Below are positions 21,058 through 30,621 of a stretch of DNA of 64,000 nucleotides, in pieces. Positions within the stretch are counted from its first letter, which is position 1. The number at the start of each line of letters is the position of its first letter. Below the pieces are notes generated by a model. The model had not been told where the DNA came from and searched no databases. It saw only the letters and a list, made by a program, of their open reading frames with translations. This DNA comes from Idiomarina abyssalis (GTDB lineage Bacteria > Pseudomonadota > Gammaproteobacteria > Enterobacterales > Alteromonadaceae), in contig NZ_FPBE01000001.1 in NCBI RefSeq assembly GCF_900116625.1, forward strand, positions 744,001-808,000. Direction: 5' to 3'. A program made the translations under genes and the position numbers.

Positions 21058-22869
21058 CTATTTGCCCACTTTTAAAACCGCAAGGAAGGCTTCCTGAGGC
21101 ACTTCAACGTTACCCAGGTTCTTCATGCGCTTTTTACCTTCTTTTTGTTTTTGTAAAAGCTTCTTCTTACGACTAATGTCACCGCCATAACATTTAGCTG
21201 TTACGTTTTTACGCAGCTGCTTGACCGTTGAACGTGCAATAACATGGTTGCCAATGGTCGCCTGAATCGCGATATCAAACATTTGCCGTGGAATTAACTC
21301 ACGCATTTTATCAACCAGCAACCGGCCTCGCCCTTCCGCATGATCACGGTGAGTGATCATTGCTAAAGCATCGACGCGGTCGCCATTAATCAATATATCG
21401 ACACGAACCATGTCCGCAGGTTCAAATTTCTTGAACTGATAATCTAACGATGCGTAGCCACGGCTGGTCGACTTTAATCGGTCAAAGAAGTCCATAACCA
21501 CTTCAGCCATAGGCAGTTCGTAAGTTACCGAGACTTGTTTACCATGATAAGCCATGGCAGTTTGCACACCACGCTTATCAACACAAAGAGTGATGACATT
21601 CCCCAAAAATTCTTGAGGAACCAAAATATTAGCTTCTACAATCGGTTCATAAATGGTTTCGATATCGTTAACCGGCGGCAAGTTAACCGGGTTATCAACT
21701 TTCACCATACTACCGTCAGTTTTTTCAACTTCGTAAACCACGGTCGGCGCAGTGGTGATTAAGTCAATATCGTACTCACGTTCAAGTCGCTCCTGGATAA
21801 TTTCCATGTGCAACATACCAAGGAAGCCACAACGGAAACCAAAGCCAAGCGCTGCTGAGTTTTCTGGTTCATAGAAAAGCGAGGCGTCATTTAACGACAG
21901 TTTCCCTAAGGCATCACGAAACGACTCGTAGTCGTCCGAGCTTATCGGGAACATACCCGCATAAACCTGAGGTTTTACTTTTTTAAAGCCCGGAACCGGT
22001 TCTTTCGCCGGATTACGCGTGTTGGTCAGCGTATCCCCAACCGGAGCACCTAAAATATCCTTAATGCCAGAAATTACATAGCCCACCTCACCGGTATGCA
22101 AAATACCGGTTTCGTGCGGTTTAGGGTCGAAATAACCAACTTTATCTATTTGATGAGACTGTCCGGTAGACATCACAGTCATCTTCTCACCAGCACGTAA
22201 AGTACCATTACGCACTCGAACTAAAGAGACCACGCCCTGATAGTTATCAAACCAGGAATCGATGATCAGGGCCTGTAATGGCTCTTCTGGTTCGCCCTTG
22301 GGCGGCGGTATTTGCCGGACAATGCGCTCAAGCACGTCGTCAATACCTAAACCAGTTTTAGCCGAACACTGAACTGCATCAACCGCTTCAATGCCCACAA
22401 TGTCTTCAATTTCCTGAGCAACACCCATGGCATCGGCTTGTGGCAGGTCAATTTTGTTCAGTACCGGTACTACTTCCAGGTCCATTTCAATTGCGGTGTA
22501 ACAGTTTGCCAACGTCTGGGCTTCTACACCCTGAGCAGCATCAACAACCAGCAAGGCACCTTCACAGCCAGCTAATGAACGTGATACTTCATAAGAAAAG
22601 TCAACGTGTCCGGGCGTGTCGATAAAGTTTAGCTGATAGGTCTCACCGTCTTTTGCTGTGTAATAGAGCGTTACACTTTGCGCTTTTATCGTAATACCGC
22701 GTTCGCGCTCCAAGTCCATGGAGTCCAGCACTTGCTCGGCCATTTCGCGGTCTGTCAGTCCTCCACAATGCTGGATCAAGCGATCCGACAAGGTCGATTT
22801 ACCGTGGTCAATGTGAGCGATGATCGAGAAGTTACGAATATTACTTTGCTTGAACGCCCTATTCGGCAT
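21058..22869 (-). CDS. lepA: Elongation factor 4 (LepA)
   Basis: A 603-residue translational GTPase that acts on stalled or initiating ribosomes. N-terminal G motifs are [17 protein letters not shown] and NKIDLP. The LepA-specific C-terminal end is present, including [22 protein letters not shown]. Length is normal for the family. It heads a unit with lepB, rnc and era, and a candidate promoter lies about 50 bases upstream. Confidence 0.98.
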   Translation of the reverse strand: MPNRAFKQSNIRNFSIIAHIDHGKSTLSDRLIQHCGGLTDREMAEQVLDSMDLERERGITIKAQSVTLYYTAKDGETYQLNFIDTPGHVDFSYEVSRSLAGCEGALLVVDAAQGVEAQTLANCYTAIEMDLEVVPVLNKIDLPQADAMGVAQEIEDIVGIEAVDAVQCSAKTGLGIDDVLERIVRQIPPPKGEPEEPLQALIIDSWFDNYQGVVSLVRVRNGTLRAGEKMTVMSTGQSHQIDKVGYFDPKPHETGILHTGEVGYVISGIKDILGAPVGDTLTNTRNPAKEPVPGFKKVKPQVYAGMFPISSDDYESFRDALGKLSLNDASLFYEPENSAALGFGFRCGFLGMLHMEIIQERLEREYDIDLITTAPTVVYEVEKTDGSMVKVDNPVNLPPVNDIETIYEPIVEANILVPQEFLGNVITLCVDKRGVQTAMAYHGKQVSVTYELPMAEVVMDFFDRLKSTSRGYASLDYQFKKFEPADMVRVDILINGDRVDALAMITHRDHAEGRGRLLVDKMRELIPRQMFDIAIQATIGNHVIARSTVKQLRKNVTAKCYGGDISRKKKLLQKQKEGKKRMKNLGNVEVPQEAFLAVLKVGK

Positions 22870-22919
22870 TGATGATACCTCTGTAAAACTAAATTCTGGA
22901 ACTTAAAAAATTAGCCCCG

Positions 22920-22947
22920 ATCATACTCATGTTAGCGGCAAGAACAA
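22920..22947 (-). promoter_or_regulatory. Candidate sigma70 promoter of the lepA operon
   Basis: On the minus strand TTGTTC (22942-22947) and TATGAT (22920-22925) are spaced by 16 bases and followed by a GGGG discriminator. It lies in the 94-base gap between rseC and lepA. Both hexamers deviate from consensus, so this is a moderate-strength guess. Confidence 0.4.
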
Positions 22948-22963
22948 AGGACTTTATGCCAGT

Positions 22964-23413
22964 TCAGGGGTTTGAGTGCTGAACCTCAGCTGAAGCTTCC
23001 AGTTTAACCATCGCGTTGACTTGAATATCACGTTTGCGAAACCAGCGTTTTAACCCCCAAAAGGTTAAAGCGAAGCCCGCAAAAGACAGCAAAATAATAA
23101 AGCCTTCAGTTAAGGTGCCTGTATTCTCAAGTAATACGGCTATTAGAAGCAGCATCAGTATAGGTAAGCCATAAAGTAATAAAGCAAAACGCGTTACAGC
23201 AGTATCAGGTACTTCAAGTTGCACAAGTTCGCCAGGACGAAAAGCTTGTTCCGTTACTACCGTGAACTGTGCATTTCTGTCAGCAAAGACCTTGCTCAGA
23301 ATACCGGCACCACAGTTAGAAACCTGTGCACACCCAGAGCAGGCTGTTTTAAGTTCAGTTGTTACTGTAACCCGGTTGCCTTCAACCGCGGTAACTTCGG
23401 CAATCTCTTTCAT
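22964..23413 (-). CDS. rseC: SoxR-reducing system / sigma-E positive regulator RseC
   Basis: A 149-residue inner-membrane protein. The N-terminal part has the Cys cluster CSGCAQVSNCGAG (four Cys), followed by two hydrophobic segments around residues 73-92 and 98-117. In E. coli RseC is linked to the rpoE operon and to reduction of SoxR. It starts one base into the rseB stop, completing the rpoE-rseA-rseB-rseC order. Confidence 0.94.
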   Translation of the reverse strand: MKEIAEVTAVEGNRVTVTTELKTACSGCAQVSNCGAGILSKVFADRNAQFTVVTEQAFRPGELVQLEVPDTAVTRFALLLYGLPILMLLLIAVLLENTGTLTEGFIILLSFAGFALTFWGLKRWFRKRDIQVNAMVKLEASAEVQHSNP

Positions 23414-24378
23414 TATTTAACTTCTGTCGCTATACGTTGAGCCATGGCCAACGGCACCTGCCCCACAACGGTCACAAGAAAATTATTATACCGCTTTGAG
23501 AATAAAGTTTGTGAGGAAGATAGCGCAAGATCGGTTTCCATGCCCTCAGTAAGTTCTGCAACATAAACTGAATACTCTGCCAGACCATCTGAAAACAAGT
23601 AATGGTCGACTGGCGTTGAATCTAACACCAGGGTATGACTTTGCTGACTTAATAATCTAAAACCTTGTGGTGCCCAGCGGGGGTGCGCATCATACTGTGT
23701 TGGCCTTTTAACTCGAAGGTCCTCAAGCATGGGAGGCATTTCAATATTTTTAATTTCGGTCATTATTTCGGGCGCAGTTTCACGAACAGATAAGCTGGTC
23801 AGTTGTACCTGCTCTACCACATCGCCTGACTGATTCAACATAATGACCTTGAGCGGCATACCATGCTTACGATCAATCCATAACGAATAGCTGTAACGCT
23901 GGCTGTCTCTGCTTAATATGCGAATATGTTGCGCATTGCGCCCCAAAACCCTCGCGCCTCCACCAACTGTTACCTGGTAGCTATGACTTAAGCGTTCAAA
24001 AGGTTCAGCAAAGGCCGCTGGAAGAATTGCAGTGATGCTATCAGATTTTAATGCGTAATTACTGGCAGAGGTATTGAAGTGAGCAACCCGATCATCGACT
24101 CTTAAAATACGAAAATCAGGGCCGTTCATTTGAATTAAAAGTTCGGCACTTCCTGCGTCAGGATCGTTGCCCTGTAACCATTGGTAGGGCTCGATTTGAT
24201 CGCCATGCGCGTGAACTAAAGAAGCTTCAAAATTCAGTTCTGTTAAGGCGACCGCCATACGGTTGAACCAGTCAGCACCGTTCTCTGTTTGTTCGCTATT
24301 TTGCTGTGCACTGACAACAGAGCTTCCTGCTAATAAAAAAGCCCCGCATAAAATGGACCGGTACAACCGAGATATCAT
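23413..24378 (-). CDS. rseB: Sigma-E regulatory protein RseB
   Basis: A 321-residue periplasmic protein that binds RseA and senses mislocalised lipopolysaccharide and lipoproteins. I set the ATG at 24378, 4 bases after rseA, because it has AAAGG upstream and gives a proper signal peptide (MISRLYRSILCGAFLLAGSSVVSA). The frame is open 30 codons further upstream inside rseA. The mature N-terminus NGADWFNRMAVALTELNFEASLVHAHG and the C-terminal domain fit RseB. Confidence 0.93.
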   Translation of the reverse strand: MISRLYRSILCGAFLLAGSSVVSAQQNSEQTENGADWFNRMAVALTELNFEASLVHAHGDQIEPYQWLQGNDPDAGSAELLIQMNGPDFRILRVDDRVAHFNTSASNYALKSDSITAILPAAFAEPFERLSHSYQVTVGGGARVLGRNAQHIRILSRDSQRYSYSLWIDRKHGMPLKVIMLNQSGDVVEQVQLTSLSVRETAPEIMTEIKNIEMPPMLEDLRVKRPTQYDAHPRWAPQGFRLLSQQSHTLVLDSTPVDHYLFSDGLAEYSVYVAELTEGMETDLALSSSQTLFSKRYNNFLVTVVGQVPLAMAQRIATEVK

Positions 24379-24382
24379 GATT

Positions 24383-24967
24383 TTAATTACCTTTGTTGAG
24401 CTCCTGCTCAGATTGTTTCTCTTCGCTTTCTGCTTTTTGCTGCAACATAAGTTGTTGCTGGTGATCAATCATGTACGACTGAACCTGGCGACGGCGTTGC
24501 TGATCGTTAATTTGTGACATTGGTTCAACCCGATTCAGGCTGACAGGCTCACGACCACCTCCAATTGGGCTGGTTAGTAACGCAGGTTCCGCACTCCCCC
24601 CTTCAGGCGTTGCCGGCTGCTGGTAAGTTTGTACGGTCATTACCGCAACAACAGCAACACTGGCCGCGACAGCCACTTTAGCGAAAGGCTGGAACCAGCG
24701 TGACGCAGCTTTGTTTTGGCTCTTAGAGCGACCAAAACCTGGTGTCACAACTTTATTAGATTCCTCATTAACACTAATACGAACCTGTTCACTAATGTCC
24801 AGGCTGATATCGGCGTTTAAATCCCCTTTAATGGCTGCACGAATAACACTATAACGATGCCATTCCTGCGTTGCCTGTTCATCATCCAGTAGCGCTTCTA
24901 TTTCATCAGCATTGATGACCTGGTCATCAAACAGCGCGGATGTTGATTCTGATTTGTTCCGAGACAT
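24383..24967 (-). CDS. rseA: Anti-sigma-E factor RseA
   Basis: A 194-residue single-pass inner-membrane anti-sigma factor. The cytoplasmic N-terminal domain contains ALLDDEQATQEWHRYSVIRAAIKGDL, the RseA sigma-binding region. A hydrophobic helix lies at about 95-111 (VAVAASVAVVAVMTVQT), followed by a periplasmic tail rich in Gln. The membrane helix is Ala/Val-rich, suitable for cleavage by RseP, whose gene is at 49431. It follows rpoE after 17 bases. Confidence 0.93.
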   Translation of the reverse strand: MSRNKSESTSALFDDQVINADEIEALLDDEQATQEWHRYSVIRAAIKGDLNADISLDISEQVRISVNEESNKVVTPGFGRSKSQNKAASRWFQPFAKVAVAASVAVVAVMTVQTYQQPATPEGGSAEPALLTSPIGGGREPVSLNRVEPMSQINDQQRRRQVQSYMIDHQQQLMLQQKAESEEKQSEQELNKGN

Positions 24968-24984
24968 AACTGCCCCTCTTTAGT

Positions 24985-25563
24985 TTACCGTTCCAGCAAC
25001 GGTCGGAGTTGATTATCTATTGCTTCCCGAGCGCGAAAGATGCGAGAGCGGACAGTCCCTATAGGGCAATCCATTTCTAGCGCAATTTCCTCGTAACCGA
25101 GACCCTCAATTTCCCTTAATGTAATTGCCCGACGTAAGTCTTCAGGCAAATCATCAATTGTTTTCAGTACCACATCTCTGATTTCATCAGACAACATTTG
25201 TCTTTCCGGAGACGCACTGTCTCTTAGTGCCCCAGCCCCTTCATAGAATTCTGCGTCTTCAGCATCAATATCGGATGCGGGCGGCTTTCTACCTTGCGAA
25301 ACCAAATGGTTTTTCGCTGTATTCACCGCAATTCGGTACAACCAGGTATAAAAAGCACTGTCACCACGGAAGTTCGGTAGCGCTCGATACGCTTTTATAA
25401 ACGCTTCCTGTGCAACATCAGCTACATCACCCTGTTGTTTGACATAACGCGATATCAAACTCATGACTTTGTGCTGATACTTCTTTACCAGCAGATCAAA
25501 AGCCCGGTTATCACCTTGTTGTACTCTTTCGACCAGCTGTTGGTCACTCACCTGTTCGCTCAT
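24985..25563 (-). CDS. rpoE: RNA polymerase sigma factor RpoE (sigma-E)
   Basis: A 192-residue group 4 sigma factor controlling the envelope stress response. Region 2 shows DVAQEAFIKAYRALPNFRGDSAFYTWLYRIAVNTAKNHL, and region 4 shows DLRRAITLREIEGLGYEEIALEMDCPIGTVRSRIFRAREAI. Length and motifs match E. coli RpoE closely. Directly followed by its anti-sigma genes. Confidence 0.98.
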   Translation of the reverse strand: MSEQVSDQQLVERVQQGDNRAFDLLVKKYQHKVMSLISRYVKQQGDVADVAQEAFIKAYRALPNFRGDSAFYTWLYRIAVNTAKNHLVSQGRKPPASDIDAEDAEFYEGAGALRDSASPERQMLSDEIRDVVLKTIDDLPEDLRRAITLREIEGLGYEEIALEMDCPIGTVRSRIFRAREAIDNQLRPLLER

Positions 25564-25628
25564 CCGAGCCTGTTCTCCCTTAACCCAGGAACTGCTGGAA
25601 CTGGCGGCCCGTCCTGTATCTTACTGAC

Positions 25629-25655
25629 TGTGACAGGACCGCATGTAAAAAGTTC
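25629..25655 (-). promoter_or_regulatory. Candidate autoregulatory sigma-E promoter upstream of rpoE
   Basis: On the minus strand a perfect GAACTT (25650-25655) is followed after 16 bases by TCACA (25629-25633). The sigma-E consensus is GAACTT, 15-16 bases, then TCTGA or close variants, so the -35 is full and the -10 partial. It lies about 65 bases upstream of the rpoE ATG, where rpoE autoregulation occurs in relatives. Confidence 0.45.
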
Positions 25656-25708
25656 GCAAAAATATCGCCAAATGCGTAAAATCGTTCAAAATTCACATTG
25701 AGTACTTT

Positions 25709-27322
25709 ATGGAACCTGTTGCAAATTATCAATGCGATGTGCTGATTATTGGTTCGGGAGCCGCGGGTTTAACCACCGCTTTACAGTTGGCTGATGATTT
25801 AAAAGTCACCGTCCTAAGTAAAGGCCCGCTGACTGAAGGCTCAACGTTTTATGCTCAAGGCGGCATCGCAGCTGTTTTCGATGAAAATGACAGTATCGAA
25901 AGCCATATCGAAGATACCTTAATTGCCGGCGCAGGCCTCTGTGACCCCGAAGCGGTTAAGTTTACCACAGAAAATGCCCGCGCAAGTCTGCAATGGCTTA
26001 TTGATGCAGGAGTGGGCTTCGATCAGGTGCAATCGAAGGATGACAGCCCTACCTACCATTTAAACCGGGAAGGTGGGCATAGTCACCGCCGAATTCTGCA
26101 CGCTGCTGACGCCACCGGCAAGGCCGTACAAACCACCTTGCAGAAGAAGGCCTTAGAACACCCGAATATCACCATTTTAGAGCGTTACAATGCCGTTGAT
26201 TTAATTACCGGCTCACGCATTGGGAAACCTGCCGGCTGTTACGGCGCCTACATCTGGAGTCGCCCTAAAGAACAGGTTGAAACAGTAGCTGCTGGCTGTG
26301 TCGTTCTGGCAACAGGCGGAGCCAGTAAAGTGTACCAATATACCAGTAACCCGGATATTGCCAGCGGTGATGGTATAGCCATGGCATGGCGCGCCGGTTG
26401 CGCGGTTGCTAATATGGAATTTAATCAATTCCACCCAACCTGCTTGTTTCACCCCAACGCACAAAGCTTTTTACTCACCGAAGCCTTGCGCGGTGAAGGC
26501 GCATTACTTAAGCGTCCGGATGGCAGCCGGTTTATGCCTGACTTTCACGAGTCCGCCGAGTTAGCGCCACGCGACGTCGTCGCCCGGGCTATAGACTACG
26601 AAATGAAGCGTCTGGGTGCCGACTCTATGTATCTGGATATTTCTCATAAACCTAAAGAGTTTATCCAGCATCATTTCCCCACTATTATGGAGAAATGCCT
26701 GTCGCTTGGGATAGACATCAGTAAAGAGCCTATGCCTGTGGTGCCCGCTGCACATTACACTTGTGGTGGTGTAAAGACAGACATGAATGCTGCCACCGAT
26801 TTACCGAACCTCTATGCAGTTGGTGAAGTTGCCTGTACTGGCCTGCACGGCGCAAACCGCATGGCCAGTAATTCGTTACTGGAGTGCTTGGTCTTTGCTC
26901 GTGCCGCGGCTAAAGATATTTTGTCGAAACAGTCACAGCGACAAGCCTTAACTCACCTGCCAGGCTGGGATGAAAGTCAGGTAGCAGACTCCGACGAGGA
27001 AGTTATTATTCAGCATAACTGGCACGAGTTACGACTCTTTATGTGGGATTACGTCGGCATTGTCCGCACTACCAAGCGGCTGGAGCGTGCGTTACATCGC
27101 ATTGAGTTGTTGCAGCGCGAAATTCACGAATACTATTCTCACTTTAAGGTGAGTAATAACCTGCTTGAATTACGGAATTTGGTTCAGGTATCTGAGTTAA
27201 TCGTAAGAAGTGCTATGAGTCGCAAAGAAAGCCGCGGCTTGCACTATACACTCGATTATCCTGAAACTTTGCCTGAAACAAAGCCAACCGTACTCTCTCC
27301 TAAGTTAATCACCCAGGCTTAG
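25709..27322 (+). CDS. nadB: L-aspartate oxidase
   Basis: A 537-residue flavoprotein that oxidises aspartate to iminoaspartate, the first step of NAD synthesis. The FAD loop [17 protein letters not shown] is at the N-terminus. The [12 protein letters not shown], HTxR-like [15 protein letters not shown] and [13 protein letters not shown] segments match the succinate dehydrogenase/fumarate reductase flavoprotein fold. It is divergent from rpoE, the usual neighbour arrangement in gammaproteobacteria. Confidence 0.96.
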   Translation: MEPVANYQCDVLIIGSGAAGLTTALQLADDLKVTVLSKGPLTEGSTFYAQGGIAAVFDENDSIESHIEDTLIAGAGLCDPEAVKFTTENARASLQWLIDAGVGFDQVQSKDDSPTYHLNREGGHSHRRILHAADATGKAVQTTLQKKALEHPNITILERYNAVDLITGSRIGKPAGCYGAYIWSRPKEQVETVAAGCVVLATGGASKVYQYTSNPDIASGDGIAMAWRAGCAVANMEFNQFHPTCLFHPNAQSFLLTEALRGEGALLKRPDGSRFMPDFHESAELAPRDVVARAIDYEMKRLGADSMYLDISHKPKEFIQHHFPTIMEKCLSLGIDISKEPMPVVPAAHYTCGGVKTDMNAATDLPNLYAVGEVACTGLHGANRMASNSLLECLVFARAAAKDILSKQSQRQALTHLPGWDESQVADSDEEVIIQHNWHELRLFMWDYVGIVRTTKRLERALHRIELLQREIHEYYSHFKVSNNLLELRNLVQVSELIVRSAMSRKESRGLHYTLDYPETLPETKPTVLSPKLITQA

Positions 27323-27332
27323 CTCTTGAGTG

Positions 27333-27602
27333 TTAATAATCAGACAACTGCTGCAGTTGGCGTCGCAATTTAAATTGCTGCGCCTGCGGCAGCTGAAACC
27401 ACCAAATCCATAGCCAGTGGCGTACTTCTTTATTCGTTTCAGTTCTACGGGTGAGAGGTAAAAGCACCAACAAGCCAGCAATAACCAGCGCTTTACTAAA
27501 AAACTGCCAGCGCTGCTGTTGCCACCACCAATAACGGCCACATGAAGAAACAGACAGTGTCCCCATTGGCCGCTGTAAATTAAAGAAATGAGCAGGATTC
27601 AC
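27333..27602 (-). CDS. YgfX/CptA-like protein lacking the N-terminal membrane hairpin
   Basis: An 89-residue frame whose start overlaps the sdhE stop by 4 bases (ATGA). The stretch from WQQQRWQFFSKALVIAGLLVLLPLTRR through HWLWIWWFQLPQAQQFKLRRQLQQL lines up by eye with the C-terminal half of E. coli YgfX, the sdhE-linked membrane protein of about 135 residues. The two transmembrane helices normally found in the first 55 residues are missing. It may be a reduced but functional form or a decaying gene. A second frame over the same bases (27305-27541) has no such similarity. Confidence 0.6.
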   Translation of the reverse strand: MNPAHFFNLQRPMGTLSVSSCGRYWWWQQQRWQFFSKALVIAGLLVLLPLTRRTETNKEVRHWLWIWWFQLPQAQQFKLRRQLQQLSDY

Positions 27603-27871
27603 ACTTTGACGCGTGACAGCATAAACTGAACCATGGCGTCGAGCTCTTCATCTTCACACTTCTGGTGTCCCATAAACCAGGCAAAAAGATCCGGGTCATC
27701 GCAGGTAACCAGACGACGAAATACTGCTTTCTGCTCTTCGCTCAATTCGTCATAAGCCTGATCGACAAAAGGTTCAAATAATACATCCAGCTCCAGCATT
27801 CCCCGGCGGCAGGCCCAACGTAAACGACGCTTGTCTTTAAGTGCTTCTTCCGATTGTTTTAACGGCAACAT
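27599..27871 (-). CDS. sdhE: FAD assembly factor SdhE
   Basis: A 90-residue small helical protein of the SdhE/YgfY family. It promotes covalent flavin attachment to succinate dehydrogenase and fumarate reductase. The essential RGxxE motif is RRGMLELD near residue 22. The C-terminal stretch FAWFMGHQKCEDEELDAMVQ also fits. Divergent from ygfZ, with 80 bases between them, and followed by the ygfX-like gene. Confidence 0.93.
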   Translation of the reverse strand: MLPLKQSEEALKDKRRLRWACRRGMLELDVLFEPFVDQAYDELSEEQKAVFRRLVTCDDPDLFAWFMGHQKCEDEELDAMVQFMLSRVKV

Positions 27872-27951
27872 AAAATCTCCGCAGCAATTGCCCTTGTAAT
27901 TCGATAATGTGCCCTAATATTACCACGTAAGCCATTTAATAAGGAGTCATT

Positions 27952-28845
27952 GTGGTTGAGTTAACACAGCATTTTAGTGACGCAAATCTGGACAGCCTTT
28001 CCGTTCAACTGACGGATTATGGTATCCTTTCTGTTTCCGGTGCAGATGCTGACAGTTTTTTACAGGGTCAGCTGACATGTGATTTACGCAAACTCGACCA
28101 GAATAATTGGTTATATGGCGCACATTGTGATCAAACCGGAAAAGCCTTTAGCGTTTTTTGGCTTTGTCGTGAAGCCGATGCCGTATTGCTGATTATGCAT
28201 CGCAGTGCAATTGAAGGCTCTTTGGCACAATTAAAGAAATACGGTGTGTTTAGTAAAATTACAGCTGAAGATGTCAGTGACGACTGGAACATTGCAGGTG
28301 TTTTTGGCAATAAAGCAGCCAGCGTTGCATCAGAATTTGATGGCCGGGTAATACAGGTTGGGACAAGTCCCGACCAATATCTGTTACTCAGCCAACAACC
28401 AATTTCTACGGATTATTCGCAACCCTACTGGGATGCGTTGGAAATTGAACGGGTTCGCCCACAACTTACGTCTGAAAACAACCAGGCGTTTGTCCCGCAA
28501 ATGATGAATTTGCAGGCGTGGGATGGAATCAGTTTTGACAAAGGATGTTATATCGGCCAGGAGACTATTGCCCGAATGAAGTATTTGGGCAAACAGAAAC
28601 GGGCACTCTTTCGCTTATCCGGTAAAGTAACGGCTCAAGTTACCCCGGGTATGCAATTAGAGAAAGCCATTGGCGATAACTGGCGTCGTGCAGGTACGGT
28701 CATTATGGCAGTGAACCGCACCGACACCCACGTGGACTTACTAGCTGTTTTACCCAGCGATATAGACGCTGACACAGCTATTCGGGTTCGGGATGACGAC
28801 GCAAGTCTTCTGGAAATACACTCACTGCCTTATCAATTAGGTTAA
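27952..28845 (+). CDS. ygfZ: tRNA-modifying protein YgfZ
   Basis: A 297-residue folate-binding protein of the aminomethyltransferase-like fold, involved in iron-sulfur cluster maturation of enzymes such as MiaB. The hallmark K-G-C-Y-x-G-Q-E motif is present as DKGCYIGQE. The start is GTG at 27952, with AAGGAG 5 bases upstream. slyD follows after 4 bases. Confidence 0.94.
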   Translation: MVELTQHFSDANLDSLSVQLTDYGILSVSGADADSFLQGQLTCDLRKLDQNNWLYGAHCDQTGKAFSVFWLCREADAVLLIMHRSAIEGSLAQLKKYGVFSKITAEDVSDDWNIAGVFGNKAASVASEFDGRVIQVGTSPDQYLLLSQQPISTDYSQPYWDALEIERVRPQLTSENNQAFVPQMMNLQAWDGISFDKGCYIGQETIARMKYLGKQKRALFRLSGKVTAQVTPGMQLEKAIGDNWRRAGTVIMAVNRTDTHVDLLAVLPSDIDADTAIRVRDDDASLLEIHSLPYQLG

Positions 28846-28849
28846 ACTT

Positions 28850-29332
28850 ATGAGCGAAACCATTGCACCAAACAAAGTCGTGGCTATTAACTATGCCGTT
28901 AAAACGGAAGATGGCCAGACACTGGACCAGTCTAAAGATGGCAGCCCACTGAACTTCATCCACGGTCGTGGCATGCTGATTCCTGGTCTGGAAAATGCAC
29001 TGGAAGGCAAATCAGTTGGCGATAACTTCACCGCAGAAGTTAAGCCAGAAGAAGCTTATGGCGAGCGTCATGACGGCTTAATCCAGACTGTACCGCGCAA
29101 TTTATTCGGCGACAACGAAGTACAGCCTGGTATGCAGTTCCGTGCCAGCACGGATCAAGGCGAGCAGTCTGTCGTTATCGTTGAAGTAAAAGACGACGAA
29201 GTGACTGTTGACGGTAACCACCCATTAGCAGGTGTTAACCTGAACTTTGACGTAGAAGTGCTTGAAGTTCGTGATGCGACTGAGCAAGAACTTGAGCACG
29301 GTCACGTGCATACTGAAGGCGAAGATCACTAA
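28850..29332 (+). CDS. slyD: FKBP-type peptidyl-prolyl isomerase, SlyD type
   Basis: A 160-residue cytoplasmic prolyl isomerase and chaperone. It has the FKBP core (INYAVKTEDGQTLDQSKDGSPLNFIHGRGMLIPGLENAL) interrupted by an insert-in-flap region (about 70-125, PEEAYGERHDGLI...VDGNHPLAG). Unlike E. coli SlyD, the long His/Cys metal-binding tail is reduced to HGHVHTEGEDH, so nickel delivery may be weaker. A terminator follows directly. Confidence 0.9.
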   Translation: MSETIAPNKVVAINYAVKTEDGQTLDQSKDGSPLNFIHGRGMLIPGLENALEGKSVGDNFTAEVKPEEAYGERHDGLIQTVPRNLFGDNEVQPGMQFRASTDQGEQSVVIVEVKDDEVTVDGNHPLAGVNLNFDVEVLEVRDATEQELEHGHVHTEGEDH

Positions 29333-29358
29333 GCACAGCTTTTTGATTTCGATAAAAG

Positions 29359-29386
29359 AAACCCGGCTAATTAGCCGGGTTTTTTG
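29359..29386. terminator. Intrinsic terminator after slyD
   Basis: A perfect palindrome, AACCCGGCTAA followed by TTAGCCGGGTT, with a run of six T on the plus strand. The complementary A-run on the left lets it work weakly on the minus strand too. It would end the ygfZ-slyD transcript, and perhaps also transcripts of the opposite-strand gene ending at 29412. Confidence 0.9.
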
Positions 29387-29411
29387 TTTCAAGAAAAGTT
29401 CATCGCATCTA

Positions 29412-29678
29412 TCACTTATTAATTTCTCTCAACATTGCTTCGAGCTCTAATATTTTCTCGCCTTGTTGATTTATGATTTCCTGATGCTGCTCTAATTTGG
29501 CATCATAATATCTACAGGTCACAGACAACACAACTGCTAGAAAGTTTAAAACCAAAGCACTCCAAATTTCTCCAACGATTACTAGTAAACCAGTAAAAAC
29601 AATTAGGAAAATGCCATAAATCGTATTATTTGGCTTCACTGGAAGTTTATAGTTATCAAGTAAATTATTAATCTTCAC
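29412..29678 (-). CDS. Small membrane protein with C-terminal coiled coil
   Basis: An unrecognised protein of about 88 residues with two hydrophobic segments (TIYGIFLIVFTGLLVIVGEIW and ALVLNFLAVVLSVTC). A C-terminal heptad-like stretch follows (DAKLEQHQEIINQQGEKILELEAMLREI). The start is uncertain. GTG at 29678 gives an 11-base overlap with the stop of the secreted protein gene; ATG at 29720 adds 14 residues and a longer overlap. Neither has a good ribosome binding site, which suggests translational coupling. Confidence 0.55.
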   Translation of the reverse strand: MKINNLLDNYKLPVKPNNTIYGIFLIVFTGLLVIVGEIWSALVLNFLAVVLSVTCRYYDAKLEQHQEIINQQGEKILELEAMLREINK

Positions 29679-30621
29679 GAGAACACTCAGCACTGTTATT
29701 AGAAGATGTGACTGATACATCTAAATCAGTAATCGTGACATTTCCTTTCCTGACACATTGAAGCAAAGCGTTATGCCGCAACATATTTATAGAAAGTCCC
29801 CCTGTAATTAGAGCATTACTGTCTTTAAATCCACTACTATTACGAGGCTCCCTAACCTCTTTATCGCAGTCATCTGCCGCCTGAATCGTTTCCTGATAAG
29901 AAGCCTTACACATTTTATCTGCATCGATTAGATTAGCAGCGGATCCTGCAAATGCCACTACCAATGAATTACAAACTATTTTACTTCTATCTGCAATACA
30001 CCCCACTATCATACTCATCGCGGCCGCCATATGGCTTAGCCTAGCCGTGCCGGTGCAAGTTAATAAATGTGAGTGTCCAGCGTATGGTTTTTGAACTTCT
30101 CGCTGAACTCTCTCGCAATATGCTGAGCTATTTGTTGTATATGTTGATTCGAAAAGTGAACTATGACTTGATTGCTTAAAACTTTTTATTTCAATCGGTT
30201 CGCATGATTGACCAGGCAGCGGCTGAGTTGGACAATCATTCTTACCGCCATCATCTAAAGCAACCATGTGAGCTTCATACTCTTGTAGAATTAAAGCTGC
30301 CTCAGGAGAGATCTGAACCTTAGAAAGATCAGAGTCAAAATTGGCACTATTAAGTTCATCAATAACCTCGTTATAACTTAAGATAAATTGCTCAGCGTTA
30401 CTAATAGCCAAAAAACTTCCGTCTGAAAAACCTATTGTAGTAAAATCTTCATTCACAATGATTTCAAATGCACCTGTACTATGCCCATAAAAATGAAAGC
30501 CTCCCGCCATGTTCATATATGAGATCCCATGACTTGATTGTTCGAAGTTCGTCTGTGTAAGGCCTTGTTTAGAATAAATAAATAACACAGGAAACGTAAT
30601 TAAAATTAAGATTTTTTTCAT
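29668..30621 (-). CDS. Secreted Cys-rich protein, unknown function
   Basis: A 317-residue protein with a Sec signal (MKKILILITFPVLFIYSKQGLTQ) and no recognised domain. About ten Cys lie in the second half (DCPTQPLPGQSCEP, AYCERV, LLTCTG, GCIADRSKIVCNS, MCKASY, DDCDKE, QCVRKG, ECSRED), suggesting disulfides. A central Ala/Met-rich hydrophobic stretch (LSHMAAAMSMIVGC, VVAFAGSAANLI) could insert in a membrane. The region is visibly AT-richer than its neighbours, and the codons are A/T-ending. This suggests acquired DNA. Confidence 0.65.
   Translation of the reverse strand: MKKILILITFPVLFIYSKQGLTQTNFEQSSHGISYMNMAGGFHFYGHSTGAFEIIVNEDFTTIGFSDGSFLAISNAEQFILSYNEVIDELNSANFDSDLSKVQISPEAALILQEYEAHMVALDDGGKNDCPTQPLPGQSCEPIEIKSFKQSSHSSLFESTYTTNSSAYCERVQREVQKPYAGHSHLLTCTGTARLSHMAAAMSMIVGCIADRSKIVCNSLVVAFAGSAANLIDADKMCKASYQETIQAADDCDKEVREPRNSSGFKDSNALITGGLSINMLRHNALLQCVRKGNVTITDLDVSVTSSNNSAECSRED

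Noticed and set aside
24379-24468. Longer rseB start, 30 codons upstream inside rseA
   Set aside because: The added residues are hydrophilic and basic and would mask the signal peptide; the ATG at 24378 has its own ribosome binding site.
27305-27541. Alternative 78-residue frame over the ygfX-like gene
   Set aside because: No similarity to YgfX, start not linked to sdhE; the other frame matches by sequence and by its ATGA overlap.
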